Assembly (NCBI GenBank): GCA_002717185.1
Contig: PBDC01000060.1
Span: 1-21,395, forward strand
Source: Rhodospirillaceae bacterium
GTDB lineage: Bacteria; Pseudomonadota; Alphaproteobacteria; UBA8366; GCA-2717185
Reading direction: 5' to 3'
Length of the DNA: 21,395 nt
Below are positions 6,770 to 15,722 of this stretch, piece by piece. Both the position numbers and the translations under genes were made by a program. Below the pieces are notes generated by a model. It was not told the origin of the DNA, ran no database searches, and saw nothing but the letters and a program-made list of their open reading frames with translations. The stretch's first letter is position 1, and each line of letters starts with the position of its first letter.

Positions 6770-8056
6770 TTAACCTCGGAGATCAACGAAAGCAGAGCGG
6801 CGCAGGTCCCTAAGATAACGACGTGCGATGAGTTCGGCGCGATTTTGTTGCAACTTTTTACGCACATAGCTTCGTCGAATCGTCTTCTTTTTCGGTTTGA
6901 CACGATCGCAAACTACCAGAATTAGTGCACCCCCTGTGGGCGAGATCACTGGGGCACTGGCTTCTCCAATTTGCAGCATGGCGACCGCATTGCGAAAGGT
7001 TGGAGATAGGTCACTCAGTTTAAATTTTCCAAGAGGTCCGCTTTTCGGGTTCCCTACCTGTTTAATCAAACTCGGAAGGTCTTCACAGCTGGTTATTGCA
7101 GCGCGAATATCTTTGGCCAACGCATTTTGGGTCGTAGGATCGGTGCTGCCTGCTTCCGGCAGAATGATCTGATGCAAGTCGACAACGGCATCGTCTGCCC
7201 GTGCGTTCTCAGGTTGGCGTATGTCGCGCAGAAGCAGCAGGTAATAGCCGGACAACGTTCGGATCGGTTTAGAGACCTGTTTCGGCTTCATTGTTAACAA
7301 AACAGCATCGAGTTCGCTGCTGAGGCGCCCGGGCTGAACCCAACCGATATCACCGGCTTGTGCTGCGCTAGTACTTTGCGAGAACGCGCTAGCGATTGCG
7401 GAAAAGTCAGCCCCGTCACGGATCTGTTTGTGGAGTCGAAGTGCGGCCTGACGAACTTGTTCGTCTTGGTCTGGGTCATCAACGGAGAGGAATATCTCAG
7501 CGACTCGGAAGCGCGGTTTGTTGCGGAGGGTCTCTATACGTTTGAGTTCGGCATCAACTTCATCGTCGGTCACCCGTACTTCACGGCGAAGACGTCGCGA
7601 AATTGTTCGTCCCCATGCAATCTGAACGCGCAACTTGCGGCGCAACGTGCTTGTCGAAATTCCGGCGCGACGTAATATATTTGTCAGGCCTTGTGCTGAC
7701 ATTTTGTTTCGCTTGGCTACATCAGACAAGGCTTTATCAACGTCCCTATTACTTACAGTGACATTGACACTTTCGGCTTCCTGCAACTGCAATTCCTCAT
7801 CGATTAGATTACGAAGAATCTGCGACGATAGTCGCTGTCGGTATTCTGGTGTATTGGGAACCCCGGTTGACCAAACGACAAATTTAAGTCGGTTGCCAAC
7901 ATCGAGAGCGGAAATCACTCGGTCGTTCACCACGGCTGCAATGCGGAGGACATCTTGGGCTATTGCTGCACGATCAGCCGCTATAACACCACCGCTGGTG
8001 GCAATTGCGATAAGGAGAAGTCTGAAAAATCGCATTATGGAATATGGAAGCGCCAT
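6770..8056 (-). CDS. surA: Periplasmic chaperone/peptidyl-prolyl isomerase SurA
   Basis: SurA escorts unfolded outer-membrane proteins, LptD among them, through the periplasm. The 428-residue product begins with a signal peptide (hydrophobic core FFRLLLIAIATSGGVIAADR; cleavage probably after AIAQ near residue 34). The N-terminal SurA domain follows with AAVVNDRVISALDVGNRLK and RNLIDEELQLQEAE. A parvulin domain lies at about 180-280 (FRVAEIFLSV to GYYLLLLRDIR, including GDIGWVQPGRLS), then a second, more diverged parvulin-like segment to about 390 and a basic tail. The ATG at 8056 is used here; an in-frame ATG at 8035 (MRFFRLLL) would give a more usual signal peptide, and neither has a good Shine-Dalgarno. 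It lies directly after lptD, its likely client. Confidence 0.93.
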   Translation of the reverse strand: MALPYSIMRFFRLLLIAIATSGGVIAADRAAIAQDVLRIAAVVNDRVISALDVGNRLKFVVWSTGVPNTPEYRQRLSSQILRNLIDEELQLQEAESVNVTVSNRDVDKALSDVAKRNKMSAQGLTNILRRAGISTSTLRRKLRVQIAWGRTISRRLRREVRVTDDEVDAELKRIETLRNKPRFRVAEIFLSVDDPDQDEQVRQAALRLHKQIRDGADFSAIASAFSQSTSAAQAGDIGWVQPGRLSSELDAVLLTMKPKQVSKPIRTLSGYYLLLLRDIRQPENARADDAVVDLHQIILPEAGSTDPTTQNALAKDIRAAITSCEDLPSLIKQVGNPKSGPLGKFKLSDLSPTFRNAVAMLQIGEASAPVISPTGGALILVVCDRVKPKKKTIRRSYVRKKLQQNRAELIARRYLRDLRRSAFVDLRG

Positions 8057-8067
8057 GGGTTGTTGGT

Positions 8068-10221
8068 TTAGTTAGCCGAAGTTGTCACCGTGCCAAGATG
8101 TTTGAATGTAAGCCTGAAGAAAATGTCGTCTGATGGTTCGAAGTCTGCATCTCTCGTGAGGCTGCGCCTAGCATCTGCGGTGAGTTTAAAACATTCGTCC
8201 TCGTAAGTCAGACTCGCGCCAGTAAATAAAGTACCTCCGTTTTTGCTCAGATCACGCTGCGATTGAACCCTAACCGACCAATTGTCGTGGATCTGGGATC
8301 GGAGCGAGAAACTCAGCTCTTCACGATCTTCAAAGCTAGCCTCGCTTGCATCACTTTGGATGAAAAGATAGTTGCCGGATAGATGCAACGCCTTGGCGCC
8401 AAGCGAGAACCCGACCTCGTTCCTTTTGAAATTTAAATTATCTGAGGCCGCTCGGAACCTATACAGTAGATTGACGTACTTATTTGGGCGAACCTCGACA
8501 CGACCCACAAGGTCGGAGAGATGCCGTTCGATCCCGACTTTATTCGCTAAATCGTCGTCGGCATGAAGTCTATAGCTCTGACCGAAGAATGCGGTCGTCT
8601 GGCCATCGCCTTCGCCGAACAAGCCAAATTTCATGCCATAGATAACCTTTTGACCACTTTCGACTCGGTCAATGCCTGGAAAACGGTCTGCACTTAGGAT
8701 ATTAGAATCGTCGATTTCCACAACAACACTGTCTTCGCTTGGAATTGCTGCCGGATTACTTCCGTTTGGCGAAAATACCAGGGCGGCAATTGGTTCGATC
8801 ACCTGACGCGTTCGGAACGTGGTGCGAACGAGGGGATAGCGCCAATCCACCGTGATCTGCGGAAATAACCGCCCGGTGAACCCATCCTCTTCTGTGCTAA
8901 CGTCCGCCTGTTGAACGAAGTATATATCGCTCTGTAATGTGGCTCGAACCGTTGTGATGTACCCGGCATCGGCAACGGTTGGAATCTCGTATCCGAATCT
9001 TAGTGACGCGTGTTGCGTGTCCGCGGCATCTGACCGATAAATTGAAAGAAAATTTGCATCGAGGTCGAGCCGACCGCCAAACGTGGTTGGTGTTCCGACG
9101 TGTTGGAAGTCGAGTATCGGGGCGACCACGGGTGTATTGGGCCGCTGTCCGCTTTTGAGATCTTGATAAAGGTAGGTGTTTGCGGCTGCGTAGTTCCTAC
9201 CGCGAAACCCTTCAATATAGGCATTTGAAATCAGAGAGTTGTCCGGGTTCCCGAAGAAGTTGAAACGTCTTAGGTAGCTGCGGTCGGTCGAGCGCTTGAA
9301 GTCGAAACCGGTACGCCACGTTTCGTCAATATTATAGCGTCCTTTGCTAAAGATATGGCCGCGTATTTCGTCCTGGCGGATACCTTCGGTAAAGTTAGTG
9401 CCGATGTTCCGATCAGCTTCGGCGAGGCTGCCGGAAATTTGGAATTCCCCAGAATCGAAACGTTGGCGAAATTCGCCGGAAAACACAACTCCTTCGTCTC
9501 GCGTATAAATTGGAGCGAAGGTGGCGTCCTGGCTCTTGTCGATGGCCCAGAAATAAGGAACCTGAATGAAAGTGCCAAGATTGCCGCTCGACCCAAACGA
9601 AGGTGTCAGAAATCCGCTTTTCCTTTTGACCGTCGGGTCGGGATGAGAAAAAAACGGTGTGTAGGCGATTGGCACGCCGTACATTTCGAGGCGAGCATTC
9701 TGATAACGTACTTCGCGCGCGTTATGATCATGCACGATCTTCGATGCCTTCAACTGCCAGAGTGGCGCTTTATCCGGGTCGTCTTCGCAGATCTTACAGG
9801 GCGAATATACTGCTTTGGTGAGAGCTGTTTTTTTGCCGCCTTTTCGTGTGCCCCTAATAGCAGCAAAACGGCTATCGTCTGCCAATCTAATACGGATCTG
9901 CTCAATGACCCCATCACGCATATCGTCAGTGAGTTCGACATAATTCGCAAACAGTGTGTCGCCGTTTGGCTCAAGCAAAATGACATTGCCCGACGCTGTG
10001 ACCGTATTTGTCTTTTGGTTATAGGTGACAGTATTCGCGAAGAGAACTCTCTCGCCTTGGGAAATTTCGACATTACCTTTGGCAACAACGTTACCGAGTG
10101 CCTGTTCGTGCGTAACGGTGTCCGCCTGCAGGACAGCCGGTAGGCCCGGCGGTTGTGCTATGGCGCTGGACGCCAAAGCGATCTGTAATACTGCAAGAGC
10201 TATGCTAATTGTGCGGAACAC
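8068..10221 (-). CDS. lptD: LPS-assembly outer-membrane protein LptD
   Basis: LptD is the beta-barrel that inserts lipopolysaccharide into the outer leaflet. The product has 717 residues. It has a signal peptide MFRTISIALAVLQIALASSAIA, then an OstA-type periplasmic domain (about 30-130) with VVAKGNVEIS and repeated strands, then the long barrel ending in DIFFRLTFKHLG. Cysteines sit at 142 and 145 (SPCKIC) and at about 677 (DECF). E. coli instead uses two N-terminal and two adjacent C-terminal cysteines for its disulfides, so the pairing must differ here. The start is a GTG at 10221, 2 bases after lptG, with GAGG 10 bases upstream. Confidence 0.95.
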   Translation of the reverse strand: MFRTISIALAVLQIALASSAIAQPPGLPAVLQADTVTHEQALGNVVAKGNVEISQGERVLFANTVTYNQKTNTVTASGNVILLEPNGDTLFANYVELTDDMRDGVIEQIRIRLADDSRFAAIRGTRKGGKKTALTKAVYSPCKICEDDPDKAPLWQLKASKIVHDHNAREVRYQNARLEMYGVPIAYTPFFSHPDPTVKRKSGFLTPSFGSSGNLGTFIQVPYFWAIDKSQDATFAPIYTRDEGVVFSGEFRQRFDSGEFQISGSLAEADRNIGTNFTEGIRQDEIRGHIFSKGRYNIDETWRTGFDFKRSTDRSYLRRFNFFGNPDNSLISNAYIEGFRGRNYAAANTYLYQDLKSGQRPNTPVVAPILDFQHVGTPTTFGGRLDLDANFLSIYRSDAADTQHASLRFGYEIPTVADAGYITTVRATLQSDIYFVQQADVSTEEDGFTGRLFPQITVDWRYPLVRTTFRTRQVIEPIAALVFSPNGSNPAAIPSEDSVVVEIDDSNILSADRFPGIDRVESGQKVIYGMKFGLFGEGDGQTTAFFGQSYRLHADDDLANKVGIERHLSDLVGRVEVRPNKYVNLLYRFRAASDNLNFKRNEVGFSLGAKALHLSGNYLFIQSDASEASFEDREELSFSLRSQIHDNWSVRVQSQRDLSKNGGTLFTGASLTYEDECFKLTADARRSLTRDADFEPSDDIFFRLTFKHLGTVTTSAN

Positions 10222-10223
10222 CG

Positions 10224-11318
10224 TTAGCCGTCCTCAATATGAAACAAGGCTGTTAGACCGAGCAGAGTACTTACGCCTGCAGGTGTCCAGGCTGCTAACA
10301 AGGGCGGTATGCTTGCTGAAAGACCCAGTGCGTAGACGAGGTCAGACATAAAATAAAGAAGAAAGCCGCACAGGACAGCGCCGCTGATTGACAACGCAGC
10401 GCCGGCACGGCTCGAAGTGCGCAAGGCAAAAATTGCGGCCACTAGGATCATCGCCGCCAACAGGAAGGGGCTCGCTAAGAGTGAATGCAAATAAAGCTTG
10501 TGCCGATGCCCCGAGAAGCCGGCTGTCTCCAAAGTCTCAATGAAACCAGGCAACTGCCAAAATGATAATGTTTCAGGCGACGCAAAACTATCGAGAATTT
10601 TGTTTAGTGTTAGATTGGTATCCAAACGATGCTTGGCCATATAGTAGGGGCGTTTGTTTGGCGAAGAAATCCAGGCGTTGCGAATGTCCCAATAGCCATC
10701 CTTCAATTTCGCATCTTCGGCGTCGATCCGGCTGATAAAGTGGTCATTACCTTCGAATAGGAAAATGATCACTTCGTGCAACGACATATCGCTTTGCGCT
10801 ACGTGGCCCGCATGTATGACGGATTGGCCGGCCGCGTCTGACTGACGCAACCAAAGCCCGGTACTGGAGACGGAAAGTAAGCTCACTGACCGCTTTAGAT
10901 AGCGCGTTTCCAGCTGTTCGAACTTAGAAAGCATGGCTGATGCAAGCGGATTGAAGAGAGTTATTTGAACGACCCCGACAAGAAGGGCAATGGCTACAGC
11001 TGGTGCCAGTATTTGCCAGGCAGAAATGCCCGCGGCGCGGGTTACGACCAGTTCGTTGGCTCGCGCCAAGCGCCAGAAGGCGAGTGTTGCCCCTAACAAC
11101 ACGCAGAAAGGCAGAATTTGCTGCACCAGGTGAGGGAGTTTCAAGACGCTCATCTGTAATACGGTAATTATGCCGATTTCGGCTTTCCCGGCGGACCGGC
11201 GCAGCATTTCTACGGTATCGAATAAGAACGCGACACCGGTGACGGCGGCGAACACGGACGCCAACCAAAAGGCTATGTGGCGAGCTAGGTAGGCAGACAA
11301 TATCGCAGATAGTCCCAT
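10224..11318 (-). CDS. lptG: LPS export ABC transporter permease LptG
   Basis: LptG and LptF form the inner-membrane permease pair that extracts LPS for the Lpt bridge, driven by LptB. The 364-residue protein has three N-terminal membrane segments (about 10-30, 55-80 and 95-125), a periplasmic beta-jellyroll from about 130 to 265, and three C-terminal membrane segments. Family features include FLFDTVEMLRR, LPHLVQQILPFCVLLGATL and LARANELVVTRAAGIS. The order lptF-lptG-lptD differs from E. coli, where lptD is elsewhere, and matches alphaproteobacteria. Gaps of 6 and 2 bases to its neighbours show a tight operon. Confidence 0.94.
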   Translation of the reverse strand: MGLSAILSAYLARHIAFWLASVFAAVTGVAFLFDTVEMLRRSAGKAEIGIITVLQMSVLKLPHLVQQILPFCVLLGATLAFWRLARANELVVTRAAGISAWQILAPAVAIALLVGVVQITLFNPLASAMLSKFEQLETRYLKRSVSLLSVSSTGLWLRQSDAAGQSVIHAGHVAQSDMSLHEVIIFLFEGNDHFISRIDAEDAKLKDGYWDIRNAWISSPNKRPYYMAKHRLDTNLTLNKILDSFASPETLSFWQLPGFIETLETAGFSGHRHKLYLHSLLASPFLLAAMILVAAIFALRTSSRAGAALSISGAVLCGFLLYFMSDLVYALGLSASIPPLLAAWTPAGVSTLLGLTALFHIEDG

Positions 11319-11324
11319 GACGCT

Positions 11325-12437
11325 TTACGCTGCTGGGGCGAAGGCCGGAATGGGGCGACGACGGTTGCTGGAGAACATGTAAAACGCTGCCAGCAAAGGT
11401 CCGATCGCTATGACGTAAAGAGCCGGGACGAATGCCAGGTGACGGGCGGCTAGATTAAGCACACTAATGTGCCCGATTGTGATAAGGCCCACCGATAGCA
11501 CCGCAACGATATTAATGCGTATCTGTCCGCGTCGATTAAAGGGGGCGGACATTAGCAAGGCGAGGCCCAAGGCACAGTAGGTGAAGGGCATGATCAATGA
11601 GGTGATCCGGTTGTGGGCTTCTGCAATCAACTTGTTACGCTGATGAGGCTCGATATCGCTGTCGCCCGGATTTAGCAGTTCTGGGAGAAAACGCTCGCGC
11701 GGGTCACGAAAGCGCAGATAGGTTGGACTTTGACTAGCTGCTATCTCGACGACGTACCGGTCGAAATAGAGCAAGGACAGCTCTCCCTTATCCCGGTCGA
11801 CATGTTGTCTGTTGCCTTTGATAAGGATTACACGCGGGCCACGCTCCGACTGCACTATTACGCCTTGCTCTGCCATCATCGTGACCCGCTGTTCTGGAAT
11901 ACGGCTGTCGTGCACGAGAATTCCGCGCAGTTCGCCCAGCGCGTTGCGCTCGCGAACGAACACGGTCACCTTTTCACCAAGTGTATTGAAAACGCCTTCC
12001 TGAAGCAGGATCGAGCTGTAGTCGTGTCGGATTGCAAATTGCAAGTCTCTGAATTCTCTATAAGACGCTGGCAACAAGTAGAGGTTTAGAAAGACCATAA
12101 CAACTGATGCCAGCGCCGCTGCTATTAGACCTGGCTTTGCAATCGAAAGATTACTCAATCCGGTGGAACTCAGAATGACTAGCTCGCTATCGGAGGCGAG
12201 GCGGTTATAGGTAAAAAGCGTTGCGCAAAAAACAGCGATTGGCAATACGATGGCGAAGAAGCGGGGTAACAGCAATGTCGCCAAATATCCAAACATTGAC
12301 AGGGGAAGTCCCCTATTTACGATAAGGTCGACCAACCGCAATGACTGGGTTAACCATATTGCAAAGCATAGGATGGCGGTGACGAAGATCGTCACGCCGA
12401 TCACCTGCTTTAGCATGTATCGCGTGATATAATTCAT
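11325..12437 (-). CDS. lptF: LPS export ABC transporter permease LptF
   Basis: Partner of LptG. The 370-residue protein has the same plan: three N-terminal membrane segments (starting MNYITRYMLKQVIGVTIFVT), a periplasmic jellyroll with IPEQRVTMMAEQGVIVQSERGPRVI and a conserved FDRYVVEI strand, then three more membrane segments near the C-terminus. LASDSELVILSSTGLS is the cytoplasmic coupling region typical of LptF. It is the first gene of the lptF-lptG-lptD-surA-pdxA-rsmA operon, starting at an ATG (12437) without an obvious Shine-Dalgarno. Its promoter must lie in the 367 bases shared with the divergent pepA. Confidence 0.94.
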   Translation of the reverse strand: MNYITRYMLKQVIGVTIFVTAILCFAIWLTQSLRLVDLIVNRGLPLSMFGYLATLLLPRFFAIVLPIAVFCATLFTYNRLASDSELVILSSTGLSNLSIAKPGLIAAALASVVMVFLNLYLLPASYREFRDLQFAIRHDYSSILLQEGVFNTLGEKVTVFVRERNALGELRGILVHDSRIPEQRVTMMAEQGVIVQSERGPRVILIKGNRQHVDRDKGELSLLYFDRYVVEIAASQSPTYLRFRDPRERFLPELLNPGDSDIEPHQRNKLIAEAHNRITSLIMPFTYCALGLALLMSAPFNRRGQIRINIVAVLSVGLITIGHISVLNLAARHLAFVPALYVIAIGPLLAAFYMFSSNRRRPIPAFAPAA

Positions 12438-12804
12438 GACACGGACATTGCCCTCTGCGCGAGTTTTAACGTGGAGAAACTTGATATACTAGGGAAATTT
12501 GCCTTTCGTTCAGAACGTTTAAAAGGGCGCATCGGAGCGCTTACATGATTTAGGGGGCGACGACCCGCGTTTTATGCACATGATAAGTTCGATAGCGTAT
12601 TAGTAGTCTAACTTAAGTGCTTTTTTTGGTGGTCCAATGAAAAGTGCTCGAAAGGGCTGTTTGCGCACGAATTACAACGAGAAAGAACCCAATCGCCACC
12701 ATATACCGCTGGCATGTGGTTTCCTTAATCGGCTAATCCATCTAGAGTAGCCGGAATGGATAAACTGCTTCTAATTCTAGCTTTCCTCCAGTCCGGAGCC
12801 CAAA
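12438..12804. other. Divergent intergenic region lptF/pepA, no gene
   Basis: These 367 AT-richer bases hold no coding sequence that I can support. They must carry promoters for lptF (minus) and pepA (plus), but I found no convincing -35/-10 pair for either. Visible elements are an 11-base palindrome CGTTC-A-GAACG at 12507-12517, a TTATGCACA at 12572-12580 that fits the DnaA-box consensus TTATNCACA, and a run of seven T near 12621-12627. The pepA Shine-Dalgarno GGAG is at 12795-12798. Confidence 0.6.
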
Positions 12805-14280
12805 ATGAGAATTTCATTCGCGTCCCCGAGTTTACCTAAAACCGGCGCGATCGTTGTAGGTGTCAAAGACGCCAAAGTTCTTTCCCCCGCTGCAGCCGAT
12901 ATTGACAAACGGACCGGCGGCGCGATCAAACGAGCCTTGGCCTCCGGCCGGTTTACCGGGGCCAAGGGGCAAGCCCTTGAGATCGTTGCTCCCACAGGCA
13001 TCGGCAACACGCGCATTCTCCTTATGGGCCTTGGCAAAGGGCTGGACGAGTTAGGACAGCAGGCCCTCGGTGGTCGTGTTTTTGCGCGGATGAACAGTGT
13101 AGGGGAGTCGGCCGCAACCATTTTGGTCGATGATGGGGCGGAGGATCTCGCTGCGGCGGGGGCCCAGATAGCCTATGGCGCTCGGCTCAAGAGTTACCGA
13201 TACGACCGGTACAAGACCAAGGTGGACGCCAGCAAAAAACCGACCTTGCGGACATTAGCGATCCGGGTAGATAGCTTCGCCCAGGCGCGTCGTGCCTTCT
13301 CAGAGCTTGACAAGGTCGCTGAGGGTATTTTCTTCACGCGTGATCTAGTGTCCGCGCCGCCGAACGATTTGTTCCCCGAAAGTTTCGCTGCGGAGACAAA
13401 AAAGCTAACAGACCTGGGCATTAAAGTTGAGATTCTGGGCGAAAAGCAAATGCAGCGCCTTGGCATGGCTGCATTACTGGGCGTAGGGCAAGGGTCGGTC
13501 CGCGGAAGTTACCTCGTTGTTATGCGCTGGAACGGCGCTGCCCGTAACAAGAAACCGATAGCTTTTGTTGGCAAGGGCGTGACATTCGACACCGGCGGCA
13601 TCTCACTCAAACCCGCTCAAGGCATGGAGGAGATGAAATGGGACATGGGAGGCGCTGGCACAGTATCGGGTTTAATGAAAGCATTAGCAGGACGCAAGGC
13701 GAAAACCAACGTCGTAGGCGTAATTGGCTTGGTGGAAAACATGCCCGGCGGCAATGCGCAGCGGCCTGGTGATATCGTCAAGTCAATGTCGGGGCAGACA
13801 ATTGAAGTTATCAACACTGATGCGGAGGGCCGGTTGGTTTTGGCCGACGCGCTTTGGTACACGCAAGATCGTTTTAAGCCGCAATTCATGGTCGATTTGG
13901 CGACTCTAACCGGTGCGATGATTATCGCGCTGGGTCATGAGTATGCTGGGTTGTTTTCCAATGACGACGATCTTAGTGAGAAATTGCAGTTGGCCGGCGA
14001 GGCAACGGGCGAGAAAGTATGGCGGTTTCCACTCGCGGACGCTTACGACAAGATGATCGAAAGTCCGGCAGCAGACATGAAAAATATCGGTGGGCGACCG
14101 GCAGGCTCGATTACAGCAGCGCAATTCCTTCAGCGGTTTGTAAAAAAAACGCCGTGGGCGCATCTTGATATCGCAGGTGTCGCTTGGTCGAGCAAGGAAT
14201 CCGACACAGTGCCAAAGGGCGGGACGGGATACGGCGTCAGGCTGCTTGACCGGTTGGTCCGTGACAATTACGAGGAGTGA
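12805..14280 (+). CDS. pepA: Leucyl aminopeptidase (M17 family)
   Basis: This is a cytosolic, two-metal aminopeptidase that removes N-terminal residues from peptides. The 491 residues have the N-terminal M17 macro-like domain (1 to about 160) and the catalytic domain. Metal and catalytic residues are in VGKGVTFDTGG (Lys257, Asp262), MKWDMGGA (Asp280) and NTDAEGRLVLADAL (Asp339, Glu341, Arg343). The ATG at 12805 has GGAG 6 bases upstream. It is divergent from lptF and overlaps holC by four bases. Some PepA proteins also bind DNA (XerA in E. coli); nothing here tests that. Confidence 0.97.
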   Translation: MRISFASPSLPKTGAIVVGVKDAKVLSPAAADIDKRTGGAIKRALASGRFTGAKGQALEIVAPTGIGNTRILLMGLGKGLDELGQQALGGRVFARMNSVGESAATILVDDGAEDLAAAGAQIAYGARLKSYRYDRYKTKVDASKKPTLRTLAIRVDSFAQARRAFSELDKVAEGIFFTRDLVSAPPNDLFPESFAAETKKLTDLGIKVEILGEKQMQRLGMAALLGVGQGSVRGSYLVVMRWNGAARNKKPIAFVGKGVTFDTGGISLKPAQGMEEMKWDMGGAGTVSGLMKALAGRKAKTNVVGVIGLVENMPGGNAQRPGDIVKSMSGQTIEVINTDAEGRLVLADALWYTQDRFKPQFMVDLATLTGAMIIALGHEYAGLFSNDDDLSEKLQLAGEATGEKVWRFPLADAYDKMIESPAADMKNIGGRPAGSITAAQFLQRFVKKTPWAHLDIAGVAWSSKESDTVPKGGTGYGVRLLDRLVRDNYEE

Positions 14281-14768
14281 TCCAAGACGTTTTGACCGAA
14301 ATCCGCTTCTATCATTTGCAGCGAACAACACTGGAAAGAGCATTACCGGTCCTTCTGGAAAAAACGCTGGAACGGTCTTGGCGCGCCGTTGTGATGGTAC
14401 GTTCAAAGGAGCGTGTGTCCGTATTAAATGGAATCTTATGGACATACAAAAATGATGGATTTCTGCCCCATGGCAGCGCTGAAGACGGTAACCCTGGCGC
14501 CCAGCCAATTTGGCTGACGGATGCTGACGAGAAACCCAACGAAGCTGACGTTTTGTTCCTGACAGATGGAGCGGTCTCGGAAAATGTTGGGATGTTCAAT
14601 CTGTGCTGCGAACTATTTGACGACAGTGATGCGGATACGGTTAACCACGCGCGCAGCCGCTGGAGCACTTATCTCGAAGAGGGGCACCACCTCACGTATT
14701 GGCAGCAGAACGAACGGGGGGGCTGGGAGAAGAGAGCGGAAACAAATCAGCCGGTTTCGTCGACCTAG
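14277..14768 (+). CDS. holC: DNA polymerase III chi subunit HolC
   Basis: Chi links the clamp loader to single-strand binding protein. The product has up to 163 residues. TEIRFYHLQRTTLERALPVL is the conserved start of the family; LWTYKNDGFLPHGSAEDG, QPIWLTD and NVGMFNLCCELFD follow. Two starts are possible. A GTG at 14277 overlaps the pepA stop (GTGA) but sits directly on GGAG with no spacing. An in-frame TTG at 14292 would give the usual MTEIRFYHL start but with a 14-base gap from GGAG. Either way it is coupled to pepA, the normal pairing in proteobacteria. Confidence 0.92.
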   Translation: MIQDVLTEIRFYHLQRTTLERALPVLLEKTLERSWRAVVMVRSKERVSVLNGILWTYKNDGFLPHGSAEDGNPGAQPIWLTDADEKPNEADVLFLTDGAVSENVGMFNLCCELFDDSDADTVNHARSRWSTYLEEGHHLTYWQQNERGGWEKRAETNQPVSST

Positions 14769-15282
14769 TGTAAGTGACGCTTTGCTTACAGTGTGATCCG
14801 CTCCAACAAACCTTTATATCGATACGTGTTTTGAATTAATTAGACCGAATTATCTTGGCCTTTCAAACGCAAGAGGCGGCAAGGATTTTCCGTGATTTGT
14901 AGGACATTTTTCCCTGATCAAGTGAAATACGACAGACTCGGCGCGGGCGTTCGATTGGCCAGTGCTCTTTTCAAGTAGTAGTGCTTTGGGCCGTAATCGG
15001 TTTCTTCGCAAGAGGCTTAAGCCGAACAATCGGGCCTATTGCCGCTCGCTGGACCACGGTCTTGGGCGCCACGAATTTTTTGGCCGCCGTATCATCACGG
15101 GTGGGGGATCAGCGTGCGGTCACCTTCCGCTCGGTTGTGCCAGCGTTCCCGAGGTTCGGTTACCCCACGTTGACCATATTTCTGTTCTGCCCGAGCTTTT
15201 AGACAGATGACTTGCCCGGCTTCGCGACCCCGTCTATAACCCCGGATCTTTTCGCTACGGGTGCATCAAAGGAATTCAATCA
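14769..15282. other. 514-base gap between holC and ndk, no supported gene
   Basis: The first part (to about 14945) is AT-rich and looks non-coding; the second part (about 14945-15210) is GC-richer with short open frames on both strands. The open frames at 14962-15210 and 14981-15202 contradict each other, match no family I know, and lack a good ribosome-binding site. A perfect 10-base palindrome GGCTTAAGCC is at 15014-15023. No tRNA, RNase P, tmRNA or SRP RNA signature is visible. The ndk promoter is at its right end. The GC-rich part could be a decayed gene or an unknown RNA. Confidence 0.55.
15212..15240 (+). promoter_or_regulatory. Promoter of ndk
   Basis: TTGCCC (15212-15217) and TATAAC (15235-15240) are separated by exactly 17 bases, in the context CTTGCCC and CTATAAC that is typical of alphaproteobacterial housekeeping promoters. 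Transcription would start near 15247, giving a leader of about 36 bases that contains the ndk Shine-Dalgarno AAAGGA (15268-15273). Confidence 0.7.
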
Positions 15283-15705
15283 ATGGCCATCGAACGTACC
15301 TTGTCGATCATCAAGCCGGATGCAACGCGTCGCAACCTGACGGGCAGCATCAACGCGCGGTTCGAAGAGGCAGGGCTTCGCATCATCGCTCAGAAACGGC
15401 TTCAACTAGGTCGAGCTCAGGCCGAGCAATTCTATGCGGTCCATAAAGAGCGCGCGTTTTACTCGGACCTTTGCGAATTCATGACGTCGGGCCCGGTTGT
15501 CGTGCAGGTCCTTGAAGGGGAGAGCGCGATTACTAAAAACCGCGAAGTTATGGGTGCAACAAACCCCAAAGATGCTGATAAGGGGACAATTCGTAAAGAC
15601 TTTGGCGAGTCACTTGAGGCCAACTCGGTTCACGGTTCTGACGCAACAGAAACTGCGGCGGAGGAAATTGCATTCTTTTTTAGCCACACGGAAATCGTGG
15701 GCTGA
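15283..15705 (+). CDS. ndk: Nucleoside diphosphate kinase
   Basis: Ndk balances nucleoside triphosphate pools by passing phosphate through a histidine. The 140-residue product is full length, with [11 protein letters not shown] at the N-terminus, the nucleotide-binding core ([20 protein letters not shown]) and the active-site His117 in [10 protein letters not shown]. The ATG at 15283 is 9 bases after AAAGGA, and a good promoter lies just upstream. It converges on the small membrane-protein gene with only 17 bases between the stops, and I see no terminator there. Confidence 0.98.
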   Translation: MAIERTLSIIKPDATRRNLTGSINARFEEAGLRIIAQKRLQLGRAQAEQFYAVHKERAFYSDLCEFMTSGPVVVQVLEGESAITKNREVMGATNPKDADKGTIRKDFGESLEANSVHGSDATETAAEEIAFFFSHTEIVG

Positions 15706-15722
15706 TTGACGGGGTTTGCTTG

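Noticed and set aside
12485..12490. TATACT on the plus strand as a -10 for pepA
   Set aside because: No -35 at a usable distance, and it would give a leader of over 300 bases; not supported.
13906..14508. 200-codon open frame on the minus strand across the end of pepA and start of holC
   Set aside because: It covers two conserved genes in antisense, has no ribosome-binding site, and has no recognisable domain.
14769..14790. Hairpin TGTAAG/CTTACA right after the holC stop, as a terminator
   Set aside because: The stem is only six mostly A-T pairs with a 10-base loop and no T-run follows, so it is too weak.
14935..14975. Possible tRNA T-arm around GTTCGATT in the holC-ndk gap
   Set aside because: The flanking bases do not form the five-pair T stem and no acceptor or anticodon arm is found nearby.
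14962..15210. Two overlapping open frames of 73-82 codons before ndk
   Set aside because: They are in different frames, lack a good start and Shine-Dalgarno, and match nothing I know; kept only as a possible remnant in the gap entry.
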